NCBI GenBank assembly: GCA_011947345.1
Contig: JAAVTG010001040.1
Location: 1-64,000, forward strand
Direction of reading: 5' to 3'
Length of the DNA: 64,000 nucleotides
Source: Phytophthora quininea
Taxonomy: Eukaryota; Oomycota; Peronosporomycetes; Peronosporales; Peronosporaceae
The notes beneath the pieces are model-generated. The model saw only the letters and a list, made by a program, of their open reading frames with translations, did no database searches and was not told where the DNA came from. Below are positions 43,301 through 53,880 of this stretch, in pieces. The stretch's first letter is position 1, and every line of letters begins with the position of its first letter. A program made the translations under genes and the position numbers.

Positions 43301-46141
43301 CCAAAGTTGAGTCTCCATTGCACTGCTGCCCCTTCTTCTCGCCAGAAGACCACGAGCTCATGTACTCGGAGCATCAGTGTCTTCTTCAGGACCACATATT
43401 TATCAAGAAGATCAGTATCATGCACAAGTGTCGAGCGCAGTAATAGCATGGAGCCACCCAGAAGCGCTCCTTCGTCTTGAACAGTAGTGTCCACTAAGAT
43501 GTTTGCTGCCCCACGGATTCCTTGCAATACTTGATTCAGACGACATGTCCACGACCGCACAGATAGATTCTTGGCTAGTTTCATACTGTCCAAGGTATTC
43601 AACGTGTTAAGCACATGAGTCTGCAGCAGATTAAACGCAAATCCGAGCTCGGCCTCGTTGGGTTCGTGCCACTCAATGGATAATTTCTTCCAAGACACAC
43701 CGATACCTAGGTATTGGAATGCTCCGCTTTCATCAGAAGTCGCATCTGCCCACTCGGCTGTGGGCAACGAACGGAAGTCATCTGTGTACACCCCTACCAA
43801 TGCCTTCAATAAATTGTGCAGCACAGTGTGTGCAGCTTCATAAACCTCCTTTTCGTCGTCCACGCTCGAAAAATGCTCCAGGATAACTTGCAGCTCGTGC
43901 TGATACCGCAGTAAAGCTCGCGTTTGGGGGTGATTAAAGCGAACTAACCCGTCCAGGATACGCAGATACCAAACCTTCTCGTTCGTCATTAGACTGGACA
44001 CGTCGAGGCCGGTCTGCGTGACATGAAACTTCTCCATCACTAGGGGCATGAACTGATCAAATGCTTGAGCAGAATCTCCTTGCAGACAGTAATAAATCAG
44101 CGTGGATATCACCTTTCCTCCGAATGGTGTGGTGTAGAAAGCGCTTGAGACAAAAGCTACGGTTTTCCGCACTGCTGCCTTGTAGATTTCCGGTGACATT
44201 TGCGCGTACAAAATCGCCAAGAGATCCAGCACTTGTAATACAACGGCGTCTTCATTTCCATCTTTATCGGAGGATATTCCGTTCATGTTGTCGGCTGTAG
44301 CATTCGATGAGGACGAAGATTTTGCTTCTGAACGCGACTGAATAAACTGGAGACAGCGTTCTAGCAACGCCAGCGACCACTCCTCCAAGACGGATCCAAG
44401 TTCCCACATCTTCTCATCTGTTTCCGTCCCCAACGCAGAGATCTCGGCAAACAAACTATCTTGCATACCTTCAAATAGCCGAGTTGACAGGTCCCCTCGT
44501 TTCTTCGTTGTCTGAAAATGCCCTTTACTCGGATCATTTACCAATGGCAGCCAGGACAATAGGCTGAAATACAGCTGCACAGTTGCCTGGGTCTTTTTCT
44601 CGTCATTTGCATCAATTCCAGGCAACGTTAGCTTCAGCATTGGCTCTATGTAAGTTGAAAAGAACAGGCCCGTGCTCTGAGGGTGTCGCCCACACATCAG
44701 GTGATACACGAATGTTGCCATTGATGATATTGCTGTTACCGCCAGGTGGGAATGACTCGTAGCCATCGGATCCAGTGCTTTCAGCATTTCTTCCATCACT
44801 GGAGCGGCACAGCGTGCGGGATCAATGCATAGCAGATTTTTCAGGATATGCATGCATTTAGTCGATACACCACGGTTCTTGGAATAAATGCCGAGGAAGC
44901 AAGTGTCAAGTAGGGAGTCCACGATCCCTTGCACAGACGTCAAATGGAGTCCCTTATCGCACGTCTTTTCATCTCCAAGCCGTTTTGCAAGCGCATTGCT
45001 CAAGAAATACGCGAACGTCGCCAGTGTATTGCCAACGTTGGCAACATTGGAAGGATGGAAGAAGGATTTCATCATTCCCAATATCTCCAACAGGTACTCA
45101 GTACTAGTATCGTTCGAATCATCAAGGAGATACACACACAGACGCATTGCGTACTGACCGAATCGCTTCGACCCGTTAATGGAATTGTACACGGATGGCC
45201 ACAGTTTTATCTTGAAGGGGGCGCCGAGATCCGACGGCAGCTCCAACAGTTCAGTGACCTTTGCAAACACAAAAGGATAGTACTCGTTCAACATGGCCGT
45301 GCGGGGTATCGCTTTGCCACGCGCGATAAAATCTTCATCCAGTGGCCGTCCCAATCTCCGCACTGCGAAATCAAAGTCCACGTCGAAAGCCACTCGGGCA
45401 GTAGAGCTGCCACTGCTTGCTCTTGAGCCCCAACATCTTCTGCTTCAGGCAGCGAAAAGAAGAACGAGAACAGCGCGAGTGCGCGAAAGCACGCGTTCGT
45501 CTTGACATCCTTCACGGTCTCTCCAAACTCGCTCCACAGCTCTGTCACAAGAGGCACCGCTGGGTCGGTGGCTCGGAAGAAGCTGCGTGCAATCTGCGTG
45601 CACTTAATCGTCATCAAGGCCAACTTTGTCGTGTAGATCTGCGACCCTGGGGGAAGTGGTCAGAGGAGCGGAAGCAGACACGCTCTAGTACGCGCCTGGC
45701 AGCTCTCCAGTCCAGCGCAATGTCTTCCTGTGGTGGTGCGTCCGCCGACCGCAGTCGCTTCTTCCACTTGGTCAGCAGCTGCTGCAGTGCCTTCCAAACG
45801 CGGATCTCCATGTCCACGTCATTGAAGGCGCGACCGTCGTCCGTCCAAAGCAACGTCACCAGCACGTGGATCAGCTGCACGTGCAGCGTCTCCGGCAGCT
45901 GATGCTTGAAGTTCAGGAAGGTGTCGATGGCTCGGAAGTGGCGGTTCTTCAGCTGGTCGCAGGCGTCGGCTTCTCCATCGCGCAGCGCCGTCAGTCGCTC
46001 GAGCGTCTCCTGGACACGCAGCAGCAGGCCATGGCGCTCCTCTTGGACGCTCTCAGGCGTCACATACGAAGGGAGCAGGCGGTAGTACGGGTGCGCCTCT
46101 ACGGGTTCGTCCGCCTCGACGTCCGCAGTGCTCAACACCAT
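40399..46141 (-). CDS. PSME4: Proteasome activator PA200/Blm10
   Basis: PA200/Blm10 is a giant HEAT-repeat cap that binds the ends of the 20S proteasome and opens its gate for ubiquitin-independent degradation. From ATG 46141 (MVLSTADVEA) the family is recognisable along the whole length: PYYRLLPSYV, DWRAARRVLERVCF, WDGHWMKILSRVAK and many HEAT-like helices, to DFKRTHQDNW-like sequence near the end. Eight single-base omissions break the frame: 45649-45653, 45303-45306, 43329-43332, 42603-42605, 41449-41452, about 40982, about 40636 and about 40600 (+ strand runs). Adding one base at each gives one 1,916-residue ORF without introns (human 1,843). The C-terminus reads P-S-Y-F-S, an HbYX-like gate-opening tail with Phe for Tyr. 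Confidence 0.92.
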
Positions 46142-46706
46142 GGCGCAGGGAATCGAGCAATGATCTCGAGCTGCTGCGATTACGAAGTTCCGTGCAAGCA
46201 TTCCTGGTACCCGAAACCAGCCAATCACGAGGCGACAGCTTCCTTCACTTCATGTTGGACAAGTTTGCAAGAGGTGAATGCCACGAAGCGCAGCTTCCAG
46301 AACCTTCGACTTGGCGGTCCTCGTCAAGTAATGCGTGAGGAAGGATGGAGGCTGGAGAAGACAAGGCTCGCGGCCAGAACCAGTCTGGGAAGTGGCCAGA
46401 CCGACCACCATGGATCGTTGGCATCGACGTCAACATGTCCGGTGCGAAACTGAAGTTGCTCCCAATGTCGGTTTTGAGTCAAGCGGCTGAAAGGCTCGTT
46501 GTGAGGTCCCCAGCGCATGGGATGAACGCAGCTCGGGTGTCGTCTCACCGCGGCGGCCAGGCTGCCAGCAGCAGGGTGCCTCGACAAGATCGCATAACTG
46601 CAGTTTTCGAGACTGTACCCGTTTCGGGGTTCAGAGCTGACACGCACGCCCTGCTCTCCCCTCTGGCTCCCAGTATCGAAGTTCCCACAAGACGACGACA
46701 GCGACC
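46142..46706. other. Divergent promoter region between PSME4 and the GlcNAc transferase
   Basis: 565 bp. Overlapping short ORFs on both strands have no recognised motif; no RNA gene was seen. Confidence 0.5.
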
Positions 46707-48362
46707 ATGGCGCGGATGCTGTTGCTGCTGGCGACGACGCTGCTGCTGGCGCTAGCTGCGGCCGAGAGCGGGCTGGAGTCCACCATGGGCATCGTCAACA
46801 CCAAGCGCTCCGTCAAGCTGGATCCGAGCGTGCAGCACATTCCGCTGGACCCTGCAATGAAGGACGCGCGGCCGCCGCCGGCGCAGATCCCCAGCTCGTT
46901 CGACATCTTCGTGGGGCTCTCGGTCTTCCGCGACGGCTACCGCTGCGCCAAGACCATCTTCACGGGGCTCAAGCGCGCCAAGTACCCGGAGCGGCTCTTC
47001 TTCGGGGTCGTGGACCAGGTGGACCCAGGCGACGAGAAGTGCATCGACGAGTTCTGCAAGATGGCGGCGGCTGAGTGGCCCGACAAGGGCGCGTGTCCGT
47101 ACAAGGACCACATCCGCGTTGACGAGCACAGAGCGTACGAGTCGCGCGGCCCCACGCTGGCGCGCCACCAGCAGCAGAAGCTCATCCAGAAGGAGGAGTT
47201 CTGTCTGCAGCTGGACGGCCACAGCATCTTCACCAACCTCTGGGACGAAAACATCCTGGCCGAGTGGAAGCGCATCAACAACGAGATGGCGGTGCTGTCC
47301 ACGTACTTGCACCACATCCACGACTTTGTCAAGGAGAACGGCGATAACGACCTGAGAGCCTCGTTGCCACACTTGTGTAGCACCATGCGTGGCGGCAACG
47401 GACTCGTGCGCACCATTGGCGCCAGTATGATCAGCAACTCCAAGTTCCCGCAGTTGGAAGCGCTGTGGGGCGCTGGTTTGTCGTTCAATAAGTGCCACGC
47501 CGAGCGTCGTGTGCCCGTGGACTCGCACACGCTGTGGATGTTCGATGGTGAGGAGTTCCTGCGTGCATCACGGCTGTGGACGAGCGGATACGACATGTAC
47601 TCGCCCAGTGAGCTGGGGTCCGTCATCTACCACAATTACTCCAAGGTGCCGGCGCGGTTCGAGCACATTACGGTGGATCCCAAGGTGAAAGAGCGTGAGA
47701 GGGAGATGGGAGTCAACCGCTTCAACCACCTAGTTGGTCAGCCCATTAAGGGCCAAGTGGACACGTACGAGCTGGACAAGTATGGCTTTGGCACTGTACG
47801 AACGTTTGAGCAATACCTCAAGTTCTCTGGTGTTACCTTTCAGGAAGGTGTGAACGACACCGAGTCGTGTGAACAGCTTCACTGGGTACCGTACTCGAAC
47901 GCGACGGAAGTGGAGGCTTTGATGGGTAATGGTTGGAAGCTGCAGACTCCGACACCGAAGGGTGTGGGGCCTACTCCAAAGGTGCAAGTTGCACAGGATG
48001 TCGAACACGACATCTCTGAGCTGCCAGCTGATGGCAAAACGGAGACACCGCAACCTACGAAGAAGCAAGCTATCGTCGACGAAGACTCGAACGCTGAAGT
48101 TGCCCGACATGCGGCAGATGCGCACGCTGAGAACGGTGCAGACATTGGCGAAGACGAGAAGCTGGAGGAAGCAAAGGCGCGTCTGCGGCAAGAGGTCGTG
48201 GGCAGCCGAACAGCCAAGGGACCTTCCACTGCTCCAGTGTGGTTCTTCTTGTTCGTCGTGGTCGCAGCGCTTTTCGTGACGCTCTCCAACGACAGTGTGT
48301 CGCGCAAGATCCGGCTTGCATTCTGCGCCAGCGCGCCGCACACGCATAGCAGCAACGAGTAG
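46707..48362 (+). CDS. GlcNAc transferase family protein (PF11397-like), membrane-anchored
   Basis: 551 residues, intact frame. It starts with a signal peptide (MARMLLLLATTLLLALAAA). The catalytic domain matches the glycosyltransferase (GlcNAc) family of Dictyostelium Skp1 GlcNAc-transferase relatives: IFVGLSVFRDGYRCAKTI, LFFGVVDQVDPGDEKC, FCLQLDGHSIFTNLWDE and LSTYLHHI. The usual metal-binding D-x-x position is LDGHSIF. After about residue 430 comes a charged linker and then a C-terminal membrane helix (WFFLFVVVAALFVTL, about 515-530). The topology is therefore type I-like, unusual for Golgi transferases. Substrate unknown. Confidence 0.8.
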   Translation: MARMLLLLATTLLLALAAAESGLESTMGIVNTKRSVKLDPSVQHIPLDPAMKDARPPPAQIPSSFDIFVGLSVFRDGYRCAKTIFTGLKRAKYPERLFFGVVDQVDPGDEKCIDEFCKMAAAEWPDKGACPYKDHIRVDEHRAYESRGPTLARHQQQKLIQKEEFCLQLDGHSIFTNLWDENILAEWKRINNEMAVLSTYLHHIHDFVKENGDNDLRASLPHLCSTMRGGNGLVRTIGASMISNSKFPQLEALWGAGLSFNKCHAERRVPVDSHTLWMFDGEEFLRASRLWTSGYDMYSPSELGSVIYHNYSKVPARFEHITVDPKVKEREREMGVNRFNHLVGQPIKGQVDTYELDKYGFGTVRTFEQYLKFSGVTFQEGVNDTESCEQLHWVPYSNATEVEALMGNGWKLQTPTPKGVGPTPKVQVAQDVEHDISELPADGKTETPQPTKKQAIVDEDSNAEVARHAADAHAENGADIGEDEKLEEAKARLRQEVVGSRTAKGPSTAPVWFFLFVVVAALFVTLSNDSVSRKIRLAFCASAPHTHSSNE

Positions 48363-48469
48363 AGTGGACTGAACCGAATGAAGCCTGTAGCGGTGTTAGA
48401 CGTTCGTTCAGCATTGGTATCCTAAAACAAAATCTCTCTACTGCGTTTACATGCCATCGATGCCTTTAA

Positions 48470-49651
48470 CTAGTCAAGCTGTTCAAGCAGCGACTTCAAA
48501 GCTTGCTTCGCATTGGGGTTTAGTTCTTCCCCTTCGACGTCCTGGATGCGCTTGAGTACTGCTGCAACATCATTTGCATGACACCAGGCCAGGTTGTCAT
48601 CGTTTGAAATCACCGAGCTCTCCAACGCTAGCAGCGCGTTTGTCTGTAGCGTGTCGAGTGCACCGCCAGCAAGGTGGTGCAGCAGCATGGCAAGCCCACC
48701 AGCATCAGCCACCATATTTTGACTCGCCACATTCAGATGCACACCGTGGTGAACAGCCCACGCAGCGCTGCTGTTGAGTTCCTCATGCAACGCCGGCGAC
48801 AGAAGCAGCACAAGGGCCGGCAATGCACCACTCTCTCGAAGCAGATCCTGCGCTTCGATGTCATGTGCCGACAAGACGTTTCCCAGTGCAAACGCCGCTG
48901 CGCTGCGCAGCGAATCGCTGTTGTCACCCTCGAGCAGCTCTCCAAGCAGCAACAATCCGTCTTGGTCGATAATTTGTCCACGACCCTGTGAGCTGCTGGC
49001 AATGTTGGCCACACAGGTGCACGCAGCACGTTTGATAGCTTCATGAGGACTCGCCAACACACCCAGCGCTGCAACGACGACATCCGGAGTAGCTACATCC
49101 CTAGCAGCAGTCTCATCCAGTGCCAAGTTGCCCAGTGTCAGACACGCAGCGGCCTGCAGTCTCGGGTCCGTCTGCGTCAGGAACGGCGTCAAAATCGTCG
49201 GTGCATGGAATCTTAGCAGCTCCTGCGCGAGCAGCGGGTTCGTGGACAGTCGGATGAGAGCTAGGAAGGCCGGTACGAGCAGGTCGGACGACGCGATGGT
49301 ATCGCTGTCCTGCAGGAAGCTCAGCAAAGTCGCTGGGGCGCCGCAGTCCACGAGTTCCAGTGCGTGTCGATCTCTCTGCGTCTTGTCCAATGCGTCGCTC
49401 AACTGCAGCGCGTTGATGGCGGCAACACGGCTCTCGGTGGTCGTCTCCTTGGCCTTGAGCGTCTGCGCCAACTCGAACACGCTCGGGGACGACGAGAAAC
49501 TGCGGGCGGATGGCCAGTAGCGAGGCAACGCTGGTCCAGCACGGGTCTGCATGGACACGAAGGACCTAGTGGACCTCGCGGACGCCGCTGGAAGCGTCCC
49601 CCAGCGCCGCACGGAGGTCGAGGCGCGGCGCAGTAGCTGCAGGCGCACCAT
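48470..49651 (-). CDS. Armadillo-repeat protein, probably mitochondrial
   Basis: 393 residues, intact. The first about 50 residues are rich in Arg/Ser/Ala with no acids (MVRLQLLRRASTSVRRWG), a likely mitochondrial targeting sequence. The rest consists of ARM repeats, for example LLVPAFLALIRLS, AAACLTLGNLALDE, RAACTCVANIASSS, AAAFALGNVLSAHD and AAWAVHHGVHLN, resembling importin-alpha/SARM-like arrays. The partner is unknown. It is divergent from PPIL2, with only 76 bp between start codons, and convergent with the GlcNAc transferase (107 bp). Confidence 0.8.
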   Translation of the reverse strand: MVRLQLLRRASTSVRRWGTLPAASARSTRSFVSMQTRAGPALPRYWPSARSFSSSPSVFELAQTLKAKETTTESRVAAINALQLSDALDKTQRDRHALELVDCGAPATLLSFLQDSDTIASSDLLVPAFLALIRLSTNPLLAQELLRFHAPTILTPFLTQTDPRLQAAACLTLGNLALDETAARDVATPDVVVAALGVLASPHEAIKRAACTCVANIASSSQGRGQIIDQDGLLLLGELLEGDNSDSLRSAAAFALGNVLSAHDIEAQDLLRESGALPALVLLLSPALHEELNSSAAWAVHHGVHLNVASQNMVADAGGLAMLLHHLAGGALDTLQTNALLALESSVISNDDNLAWCHANDVAAVLKRIQDVEGEELNPNAKQALKSLLEQLD

Positions 49652-49727
49652 GCTGCGATTTTGATTGGGGAAAATGGTCTAATTTTTGGCATTTTACCCA
49701 TTTCTGCCTTCGACACCGCCAGCAACC
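49652..49727. promoter_or_regulatory. Short shared promoter between ARM-repeat gene and PPIL2
   Basis: Only 76 bp separate the two start codons, so both core promoters must lie here or overlap the genes. A GCATTTTACCCATTT string at about 49689-49703 is close to the oomycete initiator consensus (TCAYTYY-N-CAWTTT) but has one extra base. Confidence 0.35.
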
Positions 49728-51917
49728 ATGGGCAAGAACCGCCACAGCAAGGACCGGCTGTTCATCACGCAGACCGAGCACAAGTATCTCTACGGCGGCA
49801 AGAAGAGCGAGATCCGCCGCGCCTACAAACGTGTGTTGCCCTTCTGCCACTGCGGTGACTTTGTAACCTGCTCTGACGTCGTGTAATCTGCACAGGCCTC
49901 CCGTTCAACTGCTGCTCCATCACACTTTGCCCCTTCACCGTGCGTCTTGTACGTTCACGACCACAATTGGGAGCTAACCTTCGTACTTCTGGCTCTAGAA
50001 CCCTGTCTGCACTCGTGAAGGCCACTTGTTTGACCTGGAGGCAGTCGTCCCGTATGTCAAGGAACACCAGATCGTACGCTACCGACCTTGCAGCTATATC
50101 CACGCGGTAACTGTGAGGGACTGACAAAATTGATGTCGCTTGCAGAACCCGGTGACAGGCAAACCCCTGACGCTAAAGGAGCTGATCCAGCTGCACTTTA
50201 GCAAGAACTCCCAGGGAGAGTACTTCTGCCCCGTGACCTACAAGGTCTTCACTGACAACACCAAGATCGCTGCGATTGCGACCACGGGAAATGTATTTTG
50301 CTACGAAGCGATCGAGGAGCTGAACATTAAACCCAAGAACTGGACGGTACAGGGGTGGCAACAGGGGCTTTAAGAGTTTTGCGTGTATCTGATATTGTCT
50401 CTCTGGACAGGACCTCATTTCCGGCGCCAAGTTCAAACGAAAAGACATCATCATTTTGCAAGACCCGCAGGACTTTTCCAACCGGGAAATTGAAAACTTT
50501 GAGCATCTGCGACGTGCCAAAGCCAACGACAATGTACGCGACTCCAACTGGCGCCTTACTTTCTATAAGCTGACGAATAATTTCGTGCATTTCTGGTCTA
50601 ACTTATCAGGGTGCGCAAACAACGACAGCAGCTCGCAATATTCGTACAAACGCCGCGACGGACCGCATTCTTCAAGAGGTAAATAAACGATAGTTTTAAC
50701 TCATTTGTGGGTGTGGACTAACATTTTCGTGTCGATCTAGCTGGAGGCAAAACGCGTTGCACAGCGCGAGGTAGCTGAAAAGATCAAACGCGGAGCTGGT
50801 GATGTTAGTGAAAAGAAAAGATTGTGGCTTCGCTGACGCACCACAACCAGTCGAAGGAGGAAGCGGAAGAAGCAAAGAAGGCCGCCAAGTCGGGGAAACT
50901 ACAATATTCCCAGTTCACCGCTGGGGATTGCTCTAGTTCCTTCACTTCCAGTATCCGAGCGCCAGTAACGGAAAACGCAGCCGCCGTGGCATCAGAACAG
51001 GAACTACTCGAGCGCCGGTGGCAGGCTGTGCGGAAGCTAAAGAAAAAGGGTCTCGTCCGACTAGAGACCACTCTCGGCAATATCAATCTGGAAGTGGATT
51101 GTGATTTCGTGCCACAGACGGCCGACAACTTCATGAGTCTGTGCCAAACGAAATACTACGACGGTGTGCTGTTCCACCGAGTCATTCGCGGGTTCATGAT
51201 GCAGGGAGGAGATCCTACGGGCACAGGCCGAGGTGGCCAATCCTTCTGGAAGAAGCCATTCCGCGATGAAATTGACAGTCGCTTAGTAAGAAACATGCAC
51301 TTGGTAGGGTGACCAAACTTCCAGCACTAACTGGTTTGTGTGTGTTTCAGTCCCATGACGGCCGAGGCGTGTTGAGTATGGCGAACTCTGGACCGGGCAC
51401 AAACAACTCGCAGTTTTTCATTACGTTTAAAGCATGCCCACATCTGGACAAGAAGCACGCAGTTTTTGGCCGGGTTGTCGGTGGGATGGATGTGCTTGAC
51501 GCCATTGAAGGGGTCGAGACTGGTGCAGAGGATCGTCCCCTAGAAGACGTGCGAATTAAACATGTGGAGGTGTTTGCCAACCCGTTCCAGGAGTATGAAG
51601 AGGCTCAAGAGCAAGGCCTTGATGTTGTACAGGTTGCCAAAGAAAAGGCTGCGCGTGAAGCGAAACCTCAGGTACAAGGCACTGTCCTGAAAGTTGGCGG
51701 CAAGTGGATCGCGTATGATGACCTGGGAGAGGTGGATGTGGCCAGCGTTCCTACGAGTGAGACGTCCAAGGATGAAAACGTAGGGAAGTACCTGAAGACG
51801 AAGTCTGATGGCAAGGCAAAAAAACGGGCTTTGGAGACAGCGATGCCCGCTGCCATTGAGAGTAAGAAGAAGAGCAAAAAGGTTTCTGCGGGCTTTGGCA
51901 ATTTTGCGGGGTGGTGA
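49728..51917 (+). CDS. PPIL2: U-box cyclophilin PPIL2 (CYC4)
   Basis: A nuclear spliceosome-associated peptidyl-prolyl isomerase with an N-terminal U-box. Exons: 49728-49830, 49896-49948, 49999-50073, 50146-50346, 50411-50533, 50610-50678, 50741-51285 and 51351-51917; all seven introns are GT-AG, 50-76 bp. The start [15 protein letters not shown]-box core [13 protein letters not shown] and [19 protein letters not shown] match the family. The cyclophilin domain shows [46 protein letters not shown] and [14 protein letters not shown], with the catalytic Arg in FHRVIRGF. The tail ends GFGNFAGW. One extra base is needed at the A4 run 50816-50819. The corrected protein is 578 residues. Human PPIL2 is 520. 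Confidence 0.93.
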
Positions 51918-52028
51918 AGGCTTCGGAAGGATCCAAGCATAAAAATAAACGAAATCCTTGAAAGCAAACGGATATCGGGCAACTCGGAACAGACGCTTTG
52001 CTGGCGCTTGTCGTCGCTGGAGAGGGAT

Positions 52029-53798
52029 ATGGATAAATACATTGTTGAGAAGGTCATTGGTGAGGGCACGTACGGGATCGTGTACAAGGCACAGGAGAAA
52101 GTTGGTGCTTTCGTACTTCATGCAAATTGAAATTCTGTGCTCATGCCATTGTATGCAACAGGCAACCGGTGACCATGTTGCGATCAAAAAGTTCAAGACT
52201 GCCAGTGGTAACATGTCGAAGTATTAGCTCGTTTAGGATACGAAACGCCAACGTTGTTGCTATTGCAGATGAACAATTGTCCAAGAGAGAGATCCAGGCA
52301 TGCTCAATGCTCAGTCATCCAAACATCGTCGCATACCGCAACAGCTTCCGTCAAGATGGGCTGCTTCACCTTGTATTTGATTACGTGTGCGAAGGCATGG
52401 TGAAGGTACGGCCCGCACTATCGGCAGTGAGGTTTAAAAATCACTTTACGTCTCTGCATTAGCTTTTATCCAAAAACAAGAAGGGGTAAAGCCACAAGAA
52501 GCACGACGAATCACGTACCAGTTGTGCAAGGCTCTGGACTATTGTCACTCCAACCGGATTATCCATCGAGGTACCTCGTTCGTGTCTTGAAAACCTCCAG
52601 TGCTCTTAATTGACTGACCTGCTTGGTAGATGTCAAACCAGACAATATCCTCATTGATGAACGTGGAGATATCAAACTTTGTGACTTTGGTACGCCACAT
52701 TGCATTCTTGAATATGTCGGACAACCATGCGCTCATTTTTGGCGTAGGAGTCGCTAGAACTGTTCAATTCGAAGGCGACGCACTCTCGGATTATGTTTCC
52801 ACCCGTTGGTACCGACCTCCAGAGCAAGAACTTCGGTGAGTGTACATTATAACGTTCTTGGCTCGCCCTTTTGCTTACATTGCACGATAGCCTTGATCGC
52901 TACTCTTTCGATGCAGATATTTGGAGTGTTGGCTGCGTCCTGATGGAGCTGCTGACAGGCCGCCCGCTCTTTCCTGGGAACACTCAAATCGACCAAATGT
53001 GCGTGTGTGGATATTCAAGCCGATTCCTTCTTCAATCCATTAACGTGAATTATTTTTGCCTGGCAGTAACCTCATCCAAAGCTACCTAGGACCCCTTCCC
53101 GCTGCTCTTCTTTCCCGGATTCCTCGAGGAGCTGTATGTGTTTCCGAACCGTCCAAGTCTTTCAAAGAACTTTTAGGCGACCGTCCCCTTCCTGAGGGCA
53201 CTCTTGATTTTCTCTTGAACACCGTGCAACTTGAGCCCAAGTTCCGACTGTCAGCAAAGCAGTGCTTGGATCACCCATTCTTGAGATCACTTCGCGACGC
53301 TGAAATTCAAGATCGTGAACAGCGACGGCGTGCTAGACGGACGGATGACGACGGCATTGAAGAGGACATACCCGGCTTGGAGCAGTCTTCAGTTTCTCTG
53401 GAGTATAAAGCTGATCGAAAAGCAACACCAACACCTTTCAACGATGCGGCATCGCCCTCCAAACAAGGGCCCCGCGGACTCGATTTCAAGGCTGAGAGTG
53501 AAAAACACATTCTCGAGCCAAGTCGAAGCAGCGATCTCGCCACGCAAATGGCCACAAAGCTTGCGATAATAACACGGAATGCGACAGCGATGATATCCAA
53601 GAAATCATCGAGGCCGAGGAGACGAACTCGCCTGTGCGTCGGCACCAACGCGACGCCAGCGATAGTGATTTCAAACACAGTACACCTCCCCGATCAAAAG
53701 GTGCTATACGACGTCGGTCTTTAACCGCATCTTCGAAGGACGTGGACCCACTAGACGGTGACAGCTATTACGAAGACGACTTTGAAGAGTATCACTGA
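52029..53798 (+). CDS. CDKL/CDK-type serine/threonine kinase
   Basis: Eight exons: 52029-52100, 52162-52207, 52269-52405, 52463-52570, 52630-52689, 52748-52835, 52891-52998 and 53067-53798; introns 57-68 bp. Kinase motifs: glycine loop [12 protein letters not shown], Lys in HVAIKKFK, PxxxRE-like [15 protein letters not shown] in helix C, catalytic HRDVKPDN (split by an intron), DFG (split) and STRWYRPPE. Helix F reads [21 protein letters not shown]. This fits the cyclin-dependent-kinase-like group rather than canonical cyclin-bound CDKs. The C-terminal tail is charged and ends in an acidic [10 protein letters not shown]. One base is missing at about 52491-52494 (G4) and one near 53545-53556. 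Corrected length 450 residues. Confidence 0.88.
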
Positions 53799-53880
53799 GC
53801 GATAAGAAGACTACAGGCACACGGTAAAAATGCCAACCAAGAGATCATTACTGATTAGCTCCACTTCTCAATGGATCAAT

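Noticed and set aside
46752..47528. 258-codon minus-strand ORF
   Set aside because: Antisense of the GlcNAc transferase; composition is typical of reverse-complement GC-rich codons.
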